NCBI GenBank assembly: GCA_947646735.1
Contig: CANTFK010000807.1
Location: 186,001-250,000, forward strand
DNA length: 64,000 nt
Origin: Peronospora farinosa
Lineage: Eukaryota > Oomycota > Peronosporomycetes > Peronosporales > Peronosporaceae
Direction of reading: 5' to 3'
Position numbers and translations under genes: made by a program. Positions 1 through 11,950 of the stretch are shown here, one piece after another; positions within the stretch are counted from its first letter, which is position 1, and every line of letters starts with the position of its first letter. The notes under the pieces are model-generated. The model was not told the origin of the DNA, made no database searches, and saw only the letters and a program-made list of their open reading frames with translations.

Positions 1-1244
1 AGAAACTGTTGGAAGCGCCCAAAACCAACAACGCTCGAAGTGGTCGCTTCACTCCAGACACGATGAGACTAATAATAATTAGTCTCGAATCATCGCGCAT
101 GGTGGTGGCATTGAAGTGAGTATGAATTACTTTGGGGCTACAAGCCCGAGCTTCCACCTGAGTACTCAGGGCTTCATTTCTGCCAGTAGGGCGCTCCGCG
201 CCTACTAGGACCGCTCGTTTTTTTAGCGGGACCACCGACGACACAGCGTTTCCTCGTGAGACAGCTGTGTTCATAGTCACCGGCGCTGGTGATTTACAGG
301 CAGCCGCACGATGGCCTGTCTTACCACAGCGAAAACACTTCATCGTGTTAGGATTGCGAATGTCGCGGCCTAATGATTTGCCGCAATCACGAGAGGACTC
401 AATTGCATCAATTTTAATTGGCTCTGGGCCAGACGTCCGGGGATGTTGTGACGCTGCGTGCAGGTACGACGACGAAACAGTGTAATCCTCACTAGCGCGA
501 GGGGCAAATGCCTCCTCAAGGGACTTTTGTTTAGCACGTGTGAGGCAGTAACGCGTCATGCCCTCTTGCATACCAAAAATAAAGACATGGACTTGTGAAG
601 CCATGTCAATTGGCTGCGTGGTAATGCACGAAGGGAGATGACGTGTCTTCTGCACGTAGTCACGCATCGACAGCTTGCCCTGTCGGAGTGAGAATTAATT
701 TGCATGCAAGCGAGATTCATCTTGAGGAGGCTCGAAATCCAGTCGTATGTCACGCTGGATATCGTCCAGCGTGGGAAAAGCCGACTCATCTACGACGAGC
801 TTTCCGACAGCCCATTCCTTGGCTTTTCCAACAAGCCGAGACAGCAGGAAATTGACCTTGGCCGTCGAAGCGTCAATTAATCTTAAACGCTATTCCAATA
901 TCCACCTCGCGAAACCAGCGATTGAGGAAGAGACGATCCGGACCATCACCGGAGTACGTTGACGTCTCCATCTTGATAGCGTCATGGTGCGAAGTGCGCG
1001 AGGGAGTCAATACTCGCCGATTCGCTTCGGCGAGCTCACGCACCATAAAGTCTTGGATGGCGGCACGTTGATCATCGGACGTCGCTGTGCTCAGCAGCGA
1101 CGTCACAATAGTTTCACCAGACACCACCGCGAGGAGATGTAGTGCCTGCCACTCCACCGAGGTGAGATGTGGAAAATCAGAATGCTCCAGCGAGACCGCT
1201 GGAGCCACCGAAGACTCGTCCATGTTCATCTCGAATCTGGTCAT
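1..1244 (-). pseudogene. Decayed Ty3/gypsy gag plus start of protease
   Basis: Read on the minus strand from 1244 downward. The first 123 codons are open (873-1244) and contain the SDFPHL motif that recurs at the start of gag in element B near 56130. A frameshift near 885 and an in-frame stop near 690 then break the frame. Further on a CCHC zinc knuckle (C-F-R-C-G-K-T-G-H, then C) is encoded at about 305-345. At the window edge the frame reaches LLVLGASNSF, which aligns with the retroviral-type protease motif (I/V)DSGASN, so the catalytic Asp-Ser appears to be replaced. The rest of pol lies outside the window. It belongs to the same family as the LTR just upstream on the minus strand. Clearly non-functional. 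Confidence 0.8.
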
Positions 1245-1249
1245 TGGAA

Positions 1250-1268
1250 GGACTACGAAGTGCTACCA
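1250..1268 (-). other. Primer binding site of the left gypsy element
   Basis: On the minus strand TGGTAGCACTTCGTAGTCC starts 2 nt after the LTR end (TTACA). The TGG start and position fit a tRNA 3'-end primer site. The PBS of element B at 56069 begins with the same nine bases and regains the match after a short divergence, so the two families probably use the same primer tRNA. The tRNA was not identified. Confidence 0.65.
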
Positions 1269-1270
1269 AG

Positions 1271-1511
1271 TGTAACGGGCTAAGGACCCGTTACCGTCTT
1301 ACACTAAAAAGGCGTTGAGGAAGAGCTCTTAATCAACTCGTAAATATAACTCTGTTTTATTTTTGTCTTGTTTTAATTCGCAGTAAGTGCGAATATGTTT
1401 TCTAGCTCATGGGAACCACTCCATATGGAAGTCAACTTATTATTGGCTAATTATTGGGTCTGGCACCCCAAATATAAACCAATAATAAAATGACGCGCAG
1501 TATCCGCTAAT
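1271..1511 (-). repeat. Truncated LTR of the G1 gypsy family
   Basis: This is the minus-strand copy of the LTR seen complete at 23291-23608 and 35672-35991, including the TGTAACGGGCTAAGGACCCG terminus. It stops abruptly at the loop of the 10-bp hairpin found in the complete LTRs and is followed directly by minisatellite DNA, so about 75 bp of the other end are missing. Confidence 0.85.
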
Positions 1512-1958
1512 AGGGTCCACCGGTCTTCTGGTGTCCACCGGTCTTCTGGGTCCATCGGTCACCTGGGTCCACCGGCACTTGGGTCCACCGGTCTTCTAGG
1601 GTCCACCGGTCATCTGGGGTCCACCGGTCTTCTGGGTCCACCGGTCACCTGGATCCACCGGTCATCTGGGTCCACCGGTCACCTGGGTCCACCGGTCATC
1701 TGGGTCCACCAGTCGCCTGGGGTCTACCTGTCACTTTGGGTCAACCGGTCACCTGGGGTCAACCTAAGCTGTCCTAGCGGCACTGGACCTTCGGGCTGTA
1801 GTGCAGGGAAATCTGGTACCTTCTCCGAACTCGGGACCTTGGACTAGTTCGGGGCCCTGGTCACTCCCTGTCACTCATTCAAGAGAGTGACCGAGATCTT
1901 TCACGCCAGTTATTATAATAACTACGAAGGGCCCCCATTTATCTGGCACTTCTCCACA
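1512..1958 (-). repeat. Partial LTR of element II with minisatellite
   Basis: About 240 bp of a 17-18 bp tandem repeat (consensus close to GGGTCCACCGGTCACCTG) is followed by about 200 bp of unique LTR sequence ending at TCTCCACA (1958). The unique part repeats at 12980-13184 almost base for base; I saw one difference, near 1912 versus 13139. It reads as the left-hand 3' LTR, or an LTR relic, of the minus-strand element II. Its far end is lost at the junction with the G1-type LTR. Confidence 0.75.
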
Positions 1959-2585
1959 GCTGTCCCCTGCGCGCTGGTCTTCCGAACTGTGGCAAGTCCC
2001 CGTGCATCCTTGTCCTGTCTCCTCGACATATAAGTAGGTGTCCATATGCTTGACGATCATCCGTATTTACCAACTCACCAACCCTTTTTTTCACCAGTGA
2101 CCTCTTCCAATTCTTTCTCTCGCACTTCTCCACATACGCCTGTCCCTGTTGACTGGAAACCCTGTCCCGGGTACTAAAAACCCTGTCCCAGTTACTGGAA
2201 ATCCTGTCCCCAATTACTGTTAAGTCTGACCCCGGTGACTGTTAACCCTGTCCCCGGTACTGGTACGCTTGTCCCTGTTGACTGGATACCTGTTCCCGGT
2301 TTCTGGAAACCCTGTCCCCGGTAGCTGGTACCCCTGTCCCCATGACGATATGCCTATTCCTGGTGACTGGAAACTTTGTCCCCAGTTATTGGAAACTCTG
2401 TCCCCGGTTACTGGAAACCCTGTCCCTGGTTACTGGAAACCCTGTCCCCGGTTCCCTGTCCCCGGTAACTGGTATCCTGTCCCTGATGACCCTCATTTGA
2501 ATCTTGGAACCTTGCGAGGCCTAAATTATTTCCCCTTTTATTGCGATATTTTCAGGGACCCCGATTCTTCTGGCACTTCTCCACA
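1959..2585 (-). repeat. Degenerate second LTR-like unit with another minisatellite
   Basis: The junction motif CTTCTCCACAGCTGTCCCCTGCG occurs at 1949 and again at 2576, with about 130 bp of diverged similarity beyond each copy. Another cacttctccaca lies near 2130. Between them, 2140-2495 is a tandem array of about 21 bp (CCCTGTCCCCGGTTACTGGAA type). On the minus strand each copy reads as purine-rich tract plus LTR start (TGTGGAGAAGTGC), so this looks like a duplicated 3' end of element II. Confidence 0.55.
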
Positions 2586-3798
2586 GCTGTCCCCTGCGCG
2601 CTGGTCTTCCGAACTGCGTCAAGACCCCGTGCATCTTTTGTCTTGCTCCCTTGGCAAAATAGTAAGTGTCCATGTATTTGATGGCCAGACGTATTCACCA
2701 ACTCACAATCCTGTTCTTTGCCCGTGACATCCCTCAATTCTTTCTTCGACGGGCCCCGAGATTGGCGGATTCCACCAGAAAACCTAGATCTGGTCTTCTT
2801 CGAAAATTGTTGGGGTCTACTGGAAATTAGAGTCCGATCCTCCTTCAAGTCGGTATTGTCTACTGGGAAATCACCTATTTCTGAATTTTCCTTGAGAGTC
2901 GGAGGGGTCTTCTGAAAAATCCAAGCCGGGTCTTTCTCTAAAATCAGCGGGGTCTACTAGAAAACCCAAGTCTGGTTCTCCTTCAAATTTCCGGGGTTCT
3001 TTAGGAAAGCTGTTTAAGTAATCGCGTTCATGGGAACAGCGGCCGGTGTCTAGATATCCTGTCTCTTCTTCGGCATAATGTCTAGTTTGTCGACCTGGTG
3101 GAGATCCATGATGCCTACGTAGACGCATCATGCCAGAGCCTACGGGAGGACCGGCACCGTCTTCCCTTTTCCGTGGCTCTTCGCGCCAGCAGTACGTACA
3201 TCTCTCGGCTTTGTGACGTAGAAAAAAGAGGAGGACTAAGGCGACGAAAGCTTGGATGAGGGTGCTGAAGAAAGTCTTGCAAGGGATGGTGGCGAGTGGA
3301 CATCCTGCTGGACCCCTTCTTTCAGTCGGTTACTCCCACACGTCAGCTATCTTTCTGGTACTAACCGGGTCAACCAGAGGGAATTCTCAAGCGGGTCTGT
3401 TCGACGTGTTGCAGGTAGTGTATGACGTAACTACTATCGCATCTCGTATCACAAGAACATCCAAGAGCATCCCGCCTTCGGGGTTCCCTCCATGGTAAGT
3501 TCTCCGCCCGACATCGCCTGAGGGTCATTACCAGCTTTGAAGGTATCCATCGTAAGCTAATAATCGCAATTCATCTCGAAATCCCTAGCACATTCTCGAT
3601 CTTTCTCCTTGATGCCATATCTTAGGTGGGCCCTCGGGGTCCTCTGCAGGTTATCAATACTTCACTCTTCTTGTTCTGCTGCACTTCTCGAATACATAAC
3701 TAGACCAATGTCTGTGCATGCAAAAAATACCACATCCTTCTTGCATCATCTTGGCCATCCCAAGATAAACTCTCCCCTCTACTCCTCATGGCTCTGCA
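2586..3798 (-). other. 3' non-coding tail of element II
   Basis: No convincing gene on either strand; short minus-strand ORFs are present but match nothing I know. A degenerate tandem repeat of roughly 70-80 bp (GGGGTCTACTGGAAA-type core) runs from about 2770 to 3010. The stretch lies between the chromodomain stop and the LTR copies, where an untranslated 3' region would be expected. Confidence 0.5.
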
Positions 3799-4870
3799 TC
3801 ACCTCAAAACGATTCCGAGTGATTTGCCTGCGTCGTAGTCCTCAAGTAGTCCACCGCAATTGAGGTCCACCTCGTCTACCCACGACGGATCGAAGTATCC
3901 TTTCCACTGCACCAGGTATTCACATTGAATACGACCATACCGAGTTTTACTTCCCATACGCCTGTCACGAATTATCTCCACTTCATACTCATTGTCTTCC
4001 AATTCTGCATCCCAGCTATTCTCTGGTAACAGGGCTTCGTCAAAACCCACCCGATCTATTTCGTTCACCACCAACACCGTATTCGGTCTGTCGGGATATT
4101 GCCGGACTAGCTTCAGCTTCGAAAGGTGCACTAACGGGTAAATGCGATAATCTGTCCCACTGATATCCAGGCGAGCTGCATGGTCCCCCACCATTTCCCG
4201 TACTCGGAATGGCCCATGTCATAGGTGGGCCAATTTTCGGGCATAGCCTTCCTTGACTTGGTCTAGATACAACCACACCTGAGATTCTGCCTCAATCATG
4301 CTATCCGCCACCTCTTCATTGTGGATCTTGGCTCGACTTTCCATTGCTGATCGCAATAACTCGTTGACTTGTTCTCTTGACCGGCGATACTGTCGCTGTA
4401 CGCCATATCGCCACCGGCGGGGGTCACAGTCACGCCGCCTGGTACTACACAGCGGTATAGTGGCCTCCAACGTCCCAACCGTGCACTAGATAGAACGGAG
4501 TCTTCTTTCGAACCCGGTCCTGCGCCGTGTTCAGCGTAAATGTAAGCCGTTCCGCATATGCATCCCAATCTTTCTGGTCCACCTCCGACACATACATCTT
4601 GATAGATCGGGTAATCGTCTGTACCATCCTTTCCGCAGTTTCATTGGCCTGCGGCCAGTAGGCCATGGTGGCCCGCTGCTTTTGCCCAATCATGCGGTTG
4701 AAAGCGCGAAAGAAATCCGACATGAGACTTGGTTCCCTGTCGTGTCGGATCGCCTCACTGGCCCCAAACCTTCAAAATACACATTCTTCGTACCCTTCTG
4801 CCACGGTTTGGGCCGACCTCGACGAGCTGGCCTTAGCAATTACATAACCAGTAAACAGGTCCACCCATAT
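3799..4870 (-). pseudogene. Element II integrase C-terminal part and chromodomain
   Basis: Minus-strand pieces in several frames. 4723-4445 encodes the end of the integrase core (FRAFNRMIGQ, then YWPQANETAERMVQ with the catalytic Glu region). 4470-4219 carries the following helix and linker (REQVNELLRSAMESRAKIHN). 4194-3799 encodes the GPY-type end and a chromodomain (YEVEIIRDRRMG, then YLVQWKGYFDPSWVDE). At least two frameshifts separate the pieces. The chromodomain should bind modified histone tails and steer integration, as in chromoviruses. The C-terminal position after integrase is standard for these elements. Not translatable as one protein in its present state. Confidence 0.8.
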
Positions 4871-6389
4871 CAACAGCTCCGTGTTTCCCTTGAATGACTT
4901 GGGCAACGATAGGATATGATCCATCGCGATGACCTGAAATGGGTAGGTTGCCCGAGCATTTCCTGGGGTTTTCCCCGTAAGGTGGGTCCACCTTTTCCGG
5001 TCTCACAGTCGACACAAGTACCAACGAAGCGGTGTACACTTCGAAACAGCCCTCTCCAATGGAAATGTCTTCGTATCCGCTGGTACGTGTGGCCGATTCC
5101 TTGGTGTCCCCCTTCAAGACTCTTGTGGTAATGGTGCAGAAAATCTTGTTGTAGGCTTTCGGGTATCACTAGCCGGATCCACCCATTGCGATCCTCTTCA
5201 GCTGTCCCCAGACCCGGGCAATACAACAGAAGTCCGTCATCATCCAAAGCGTAATTCGTCTCGATCTTGCCGCATGCCAACGCCACTTCTGCGGGTAAAC
5301 CGCTCCATTCACCCCGTAAGTAGAGCTTCAAATCCCGTATCCGCATTTCTTCGTCTTGGACAGCCGAAATTCGCTCAATCCGTATCCGTTGCACCACCTC
5401 TTCTTGCACAACCTCGGTCGGCATCCTGGACCGGAACCGAGACCTCGTGACAGCTGTAATTCGCATTGCTGGGCTGGGATTCTTGAGTACCAAGAGTTCA
5501 GGCAGACGATTAATCGCTTCGAGGTCTTTCCACTCTTCCTCAGGTATTATTTCGACACCTTGTTGCTGTTGCAGGGCCGCGTTAGCGAGACGGTCCGCGT
5601 TCTGGTTCCATTCGCGCTCCATGTGTAGAAACTCATGGGCTGGCCAGGAAAGAAGCAGGTCCAGGGCCTTCGACCTTCGTACCGTGAAACCTGGTGCCTT
5701 GAATTCAATTTCCCCTCGCATCTGACGGATTACCAGATTGGAATCACCGCACACCACCAGACTTCTACGATCCAATTTCTCCAGTAGGCTAAAACATAAC
5801 AATAGGCTTACATACTCTTCTTCTTTTACGTTGCCTCCGTTAAATATCTTGATGCTGCTGCAATCACGGTCCACCCTGGGAGTTGCCATACGATAGCACT
5901 GCAGGCTCCGCCCCCACGTTTAACTCGTGCAGACCCATCGAAACTGACCACGTACAAGACTTCCTCGGGTTCGACTGTAGGAGGAACCACCGTGATAGCT
6001 TGGCGCGGGTGTTTCTTGGGAGCTATTGAAGATAGAATAGAGTCCACATTTTCGCGAGGCGTAATGCTTGCCGCTAATGTTCCCAGTATTTCATCCTCGC
6101 CCTTCTTGCACTTAACCACTTCTAGCGTCCATTGAGACAGGAGTGCAGCCCAGTTTCCAAGGCGACCTTGTAGACCCGGTGACCGGACTATCCACGCCAG
6201 TGTTGAGTGTCGGGTCAAGACCTTGATAGGTCGGGTGACCAGCGACGTGTAACAAAGGTCTAGTATTCGCAATAGCGCCAGCACTTCCTTGTCCACCAGC
6301 CCATAGTTGATCTCGTTTGGCTTCAAAGTCCGACTAGTGAAAGTTACCGGCATATACATTCCTGCACCAGGGATGCCGAGATGGCCCAC
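4870..6389 (-). pseudogene. Element II RNase H and integrase N-terminal region
   Basis: Two overlapping minus-strand frames, 6389-5826 and 5889-4870. The first contains the end of RT and the RNase H start (VVSFDGSARVKRGGGACSA). The second holds the RNase H core (VCGDSNLVIRQM, then the WNQNADRLANAAL segment) followed by an HHCC integrase zinc finger (HHYHKSLEGGHQGIGHTY, then CVDCETG). The frame breaks at about 5850 and again near 4980, where the DDE core begins. Domain order RT, RNase H, integrase, chromodomain defines Ty3/gypsy. Confidence 0.85.
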
Positions 6390-7711
6390 TCACTGGCATA
6401 GACGATAATGACAGGTTCTCGGTCTGGATCAAAATGGCGGAGGATTGGGGCAGTGGCGATCTTATCCTTCAATATCACAAAGGCCACCTGCACCCGAGTC
6501 CATCGGTCTTCCTCCTGGTCACTTCTCTGGGTGTCCTCAGTCTTACTTATCCGGCGTCGTAACACGTGATAATCCACTTCTCTTAGCTCGTACAATATGG
6601 AGGCATAAATCGCGTAGTCTTCTAGAAACCGGCTATAATAATTGAGACTTCCAAGAAACGACTGTATGGCTTCTAGGGTGGTGGGAAGCGGTAAGTCCAC
6701 CAATGACTGAAGATCCTTAGGGTGGGCCTCCAACCCCTCCGCGGATACTCGATGCCCAAGATAATCAACTTTTTTGCATCCCCATGAACTTTTGACCGCG
6801 CTGATCATTAAATTCCACTTATCACAGACCTCCAAAAGTCGTTCCACTTTCACGCATAAGTCATCCCATGATCCAGAGGTTAACAAAATATCATCGATAT
6901 AAGACCGGCGTCCTAGTATGGACTCCTCGTGGTCCGCTTCAGGTTGACCTATTTCGAACAGGTCAACCTGTATCTCAGCGTTGGGCTTCGAGTAAATCGT
7001 TAGAAATCCATATAGAGCGTTTCCCAACAGTCTCTGATAGATCTGTGGTGCATCCTTCACTCCAAACGGCATTCTTCTCCACTCAAACAATTCGAGCGAG
7101 GTTACAAACGCCGAGATTAAATGGGCTCGTTCGGTCATACTGACCACCCAAAAACCGCTAGCCATATCCAGTGAACAGTACCACAATACCTTATCTAGGT
7201 CTTCCAGAAACTCATTCATGAGAGGCATAGGATACACCATAAGCCGCGTTAAATCATTCACCATCCGGTAGTCAATGCACAGCCTTATATCCACCCCATT
7301 CTTCTTGACAATAACTACAATTGGACTGGCCCATGGGGAGGTGGAATGCTGGATTATCTTGGATGACAAGAGGCCTTTTATCAGGTCTGCCAGCTTCTCC
7401 CTAAATTGAGGGACCACCTTCCGTACCCGTTGGGCTATTGACCGTGCGTTCCCAACATCAATGCCGCACACTGCTCCTCCAGCCGCCGGGGGTAATGCGT
7501 TACCTTTTCCCATCAGCAAATGTCGTTTTCTCCATATAATCTGGCGGAGGCGGTCTACCTCCTCCTTTGGGGTATCACCGGGGTCTGGAATCTGGATGTC
7601 TTCCAACATAACTTCGTTCGTGGATGGGATGATCTCAGGGATAACAGACCATTTTTTTGTCAATATCCTCGGCACATAAGTCTCCACTCTCGTGAACACA
7701 GACTTGGTCAT
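6344..7711 (-). pseudogene. Element II reverse transcriptase
   Basis: A 455-codon open stretch on the minus strand. It carries the gypsy RT blocks in order: KIIQHSTSPWASPIVVIVKKN, RLCIDYRMVNDLT, a palm segment (SLDMASGFWVV), FGVKDAPQIYQRL and the active-site YIDDIL, then LGHRVSAEGLEAHPKDL and the FLGSLNYYSRF connection. The catalytic Asp residues are present. It is broken from the protease on one side and RNase H on the other by frameshifts, so the domain is preserved but the polyprotein is not. Confidence 0.88.
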
Positions 7712-7753
7712 CGGAATTATCTGCTTCAGCCTTGATAACCGGTGGAACCCCCT

Positions 7754-9096
7754 CTAGGTGGACCCTCTCCATATCGGTCCTATCCCTAGATGAGACTTCC
7801 GTGCCCACGCTAGCTCCAGCTGGTTGACCTCCATCGAGGGCCTCCCCTCCAGACTCCTGATCTGATGGTAATGACTCAGGCCCATAACAGACTCGCGCAC
7901 CACGTTAACCACTTGCACTTGGGTCCCCGTCCGTAGCAACATTTTCTGTGGAGTCGCGTACTGAGGTTTCTCGACCATCGGACCTTGGTATTCTTCTTCT
8001 TGGGTGATCTCTGCATCCTCCTCGTCGGTGGTTGCTTGGTAGGCTAAATTTTTCCATTTAGCATACCTCCTAGAACCAACTGACACGAATCCTGGGCCCG
8101 GGGAACCCGGTCCTTAGCCAGCCAAATGCCCAGCTTGGTATCCTCGTGTAGGATCAGGTCCTTGTCACTCACATTGGTGACCCTCAAGAATTGGCGATGT
8201 CCATGTCCTTGGATCATTGTAGTCACCCATCTGTATTCACGGGTCATCCATAATTTCCACTGGTCCGACGTAAACCTCTTCAGCGGAACCTCGACATATT
8301 TTGTTGCCGGTAAATTCACGTACTGGCCCAATTTTACCTCAGAAATATGGACACTATACAAGGTCTTGCGACCTGTCAGCTGGATTCGAACTTCGTCTGG
8401 CAAGCAAATAGTTCCATCCGCCATGTCCAAACGAATTCCAGCTGGCACCATAAAGTCCATTCCTAGTAGCACATCCTGGCCGGCCATGGACCCGACCCAC
8501 ACATTGAAGAAGTATACTAATACACCATTCAGTGTTATCTTGATCTTCGTTCGCCCTTCCGTGGTGTAAACTGCTTCTCCAATGCCCACGCACTCTTCTT
8601 TTCCGCTTGTGTTTATCTGGCAGCCTGCCTTACGAGCAAAGGCGATATCCAAAATATATACCTCGGCACCAGAATCAAGCAGTAGATTCGCACGAATATT
8701 GTTAACTTTCCCCGAGGCCTTGGCTTGCTTAAACCACTTTCCTGGGGCATGGTGTTTCCAGTATCCTCTTGACTCTCCCGGCAATAAATCCAATGTCATC
8801 ATAGTCTCCCCTCGGGAATAAACGTGAGGTATACATGCATTGGCCACAGCAGCAACAGAATTAATGCAAAAGCCCGATGTATTTCCAATCAATTCATCCA
8901 ACTTATTGACCTTCTCCACGGGGTGTTTCTCCACAAATGCATAAATGCAACAATTAGAACGCCCGGCTCGTACCAGATTCAAACCTGGCGAGCGTTCTAA
9001 TTTAACATCTTCTCCGCCGCCTCGGGCAGCTGCCCTGCGTGCTTGGTCGGGTTGTACCACTGGCGAATCAGATTGTAGAACTCTTCCATCGGGCAC
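7754..9096 (-). pseudogene. Element II aspartic protease region
   Basis: The minus-strand frame 9096-8044 includes the retropepsin motif LLDSGAEVYILD and a downstream segment VWVGSMAGQDVLLGMDFMVP, which matches the family's I-L-G-x-D-F-L/M signature. The active-site DSG is intact. The frame shifts at about 8050 into 8086-7754, a linker to RT. Immediately upstream (9096) the sequence continues the gag nucleocapsid tail. The homologous segment of element IV at 29777-28900 is mutated at the active site, whereas this one is not. Confidence 0.8.
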
Positions 9097-9194
9097 TTGC
9101 CGACGTCATGAACCTTGTCACAACCGCGACACACAAACAGGCAGTGGTCGGCTGGGTGACCCTTCTTTCCACAGCACTCGCAAACGAGTCGCTT

Positions 9195-11525
9195 TCAACA
9201 GTCCAGATCCCCATGCTTCCTAGATCCACAATGGGTACACTTTGTCGCGGGTGTCCCTGGAACCACCTTTTGTCCAGGTCCCTCTGCCATGCGTCTACCT
9301 CGGTCTGGCTCTGGGTCCCGATGATCCCGGAGGTCATCTGCGTTCCTCGCCCTGCCAGTGTAAGTCTTACTCGCCGCCGCATAAATTCTTCTGAGGTCAC
9401 CTTCTCCCTCAGACCCACTGGAGCTGGACCCTTGGTCATTTTCACTTTCAGAAGTGGCTCGGATAACTTGGACGGGTCTTCTCAGCTGACTCTTGGTGTG
9501 GTCTGGGGTGGTTGGGACCTTCTGGCGAAACTTGCTGGAAGCGAACAAGACCCTTCCTTGACACGTCTTCGCTCTCTGACGAGCCAGCAGGACTTCCTCC
9601 AGATCATCTGCATCAGAAAGTCTGAGCAATGTAAGCTGGTCCGCTAATTCTTGATCATCCAAGGTTTCCACGTAATGATCCACGTGTTCACGCTTTACAC
9701 TGGGGGGTCCACCCTTAATATCTAGCTTGGCCCTGAGCCCTGCCACGTTCAAACGGTACAGATATTCCAAGGGTGACTCATCGGTTCTCTTTCTGGCGTG
9801 ATAATATTGACGGGCCACCGACACCCCCAAGCCGCAAAATTGTGCTTGGAACTCTCGCAGAAGCAGTTTCCAATCAACGCGTACCGTTCGACCTAGCTGT
9901 CAATACCAATTCTGAGCTGGACCCGTGAGCAGGGACCCAAAAATGAGACACTTCTCGCTGTCTGGTGCCTGGTCTCGGAGGAAAGCCGTCTTTACCTTAG
10001 TGCTCCAGCTTCTGGCACGATCTTCATCGTGGTCCCTCCCGCTAAATTCCTTCAGATCCGACGAGGCCGATACCCTAATGTGTGGAACAACAGTAGGGGG
10101 TCCTCCTGCCGTAGCCGCGGCCACAGTCGCTCGCGCTGAGGTCATCGGGAACACCAAGTCATCTGGGTCGTTTTCATCATGGGTTGACCCCACAGACTCC
10201 ATGTCCACATCAGGAATATCGCCTAGTGGTCCTAGGCGCTCAATTCGCTGGGAAGACCGGGGGTGAACTGGTCCTTGACCCTTCGTGGTGTGTCCCCTGT
10301 CCACTGCAACTTTTGTGGAGCCTTGCTCTTCAAGGAACTTGGTCATCGCCTTATCAAAGTACGACTGGAGCGCGCTAGGGGAAACTGACTCAGCCTTTGT
10401 TTCCTGGTCTGTTTTTGTCCCCATCAACCTTGGCTTCACTTTGCACCGGGCTTCCGTCTCCTCCTGTGCTTGGCGCTGGAACCATGGGGTTGCTGTGTCC
10501 ACATGGCCAGCTTCGCGAATTCTTGCTTTTAACAACGCTGCACCAGCTGGACCCAGTTGCATTCGATACATCGTATCCATCGGGGCCGACATCATAGATG
10601 AGGTGGCTGATTCGTATTGAGACCTTGGTGACGATTCACCGAGTGACGCAACAGGAGAGCCCACACCAGGATCCACTACTCCTCCATCTTGACGGGGTGC
10701 TTCCTTTGGGGGGAACTCCCCCACTAACGTCTTGAGGTGACCATGCAGGGTCACTAAGGTCTTCTTCAAGGTCTCGAACCCGAAATCGAAGAGGGTCTCA
10801 GCGGTAAAGTTCCCAGCATCCATCCCAGCTTCATGTAACAGATTCATTACGGCCTTGAGGACCTCCAGGTCTGTGGTCGTGGTGGGAAGAGCTGTTATCG
10901 GACCGTGGACCTGGTCCATAAGCTTGACCTTGAGCGCCTTCATCACCGGGTCCTTTCGGAGAAACTTCTTCAATTTATTCCGATGGTAGGCTTCTTCCAA
11001 ATCTTCTTCTGTCCAGTCCTTACTGGCCGCGCCTTGGCTCTCTCCCGACTCGTCCGTCGTGTCTCCGCCTCTCGGTGCCTTCAACTTGGTATGCTTCTGC
11101 TTCTTTTGCTTGTTCTTGGGCACCTTTGGCTCTTGAGTGGTAGGTCGGGAGACTTGTTTCGGGGTCCCTTGTTGTTTAGCTTTCGCTGTCAAACTTGGGA
11201 CCCCTGGACCATAATATTGATTATGGCCCATGTTGTCTTCTTCAACGAAGACAAAAGGGGGAGGATTTTGTGGGTTTTCTTCATATTCCACCTTGACCTC
11301 AATAGCAGAGCTCCTCCCCGGGCTCTGCAGGTCCTCCGATCCTTCTTCCTTCTTGATCACTGGCGATCCGATTTCCAGTGTCTTGTTCATCCCTTGGTCT
11401 ATCTTGACCGTTGTATTTTCTTCTTCGTGGGACTCACGGTGAAATCCCGCGTCTCCCGAAGATCCGGGCGCGCGCACCATTGTGGTGGAGTGGATTCTCA
11501 AACAACGTAGGAGATCCACAAACAC
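9195..11525 (-). pseudogene. Element II gag with nucleocapsid
   Basis: The long frame 11525-9900 is gag; its likely start is the ATG at about 11480 (MVRAPGSS), the same N-terminal motif found at 32364 in element IV. It has a charged, low-complexity N-terminal third and ends with a capsid-like segment (RSWSTKVKTAFLRDQAPD, then GPAQNWY). A TGA stops it at 9900, and the same frame resumes as QLGR, reaching ARQYYHARKR at 9830. The second part (9830-9195) carries a zinc knuckle (CTHCGSRKHGDLDC). One nonsense codon therefore splits a capsid that is otherwise recognisable. Confidence 0.82.
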
Positions 11526-11950
11526 ACACAGCGCCGGACTGCAGACTTACGGAGGGGGTACCCCGATACCGTGTCGTGTTGGCCTTGGTTCTCACCTTGT
11601 GTACCCATCGGCTTGGCTGGTCTTGCTCCTCGGTTGACGCAGAAGACTAAAAGGCTTGGTCTTTGTATAGGGTTTGGACTTGGTGGTCCGAGTGGATATA
11701 CTTCACTTGGGACCGGGTTTCTTGGGCTCAATCGACTTAGTCGAGAGCGATGCACCTGGTACTATGTACCCCTTTGGTGGCTGACTGTTCTTGGTCCTTG
11801 GACCCCTTTGTGTTCTCCCCCGTAGGGAAACCGCTTCCTGTAGCGGGTCGTAGAGTCTTGACACTTACTTGACACCTTAGGCCAACTATCCTGAGGTTCA
11901 ACTTGCGTAGCTTGAGCCGTCTAACACCTGCTGGACGTCGGGGGGGGCCA
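11526..11950 (-). other. Element II leader and primer site
   Basis: Untranslated leader between LTR and gag on the minus strand. It contains the palindrome GGGGTACCCC (11555-11564), present in the same context in elements V, IV and B. The primer site lies at about 11930-11950, where the minus strand reads TTTGGCCCCCCCCGACGTCC; elements IV and V have TTGGCCCCCCGTCGAAGAC there. Confidence 0.6.

Noticed and set aside
2269..2727. 152-codon plus-strand ORF rich in Pro, Trp and Gly
   Set aside because: Mostly a translation of the 21-bp CCCTGTCCCCGGTTACTGG array.
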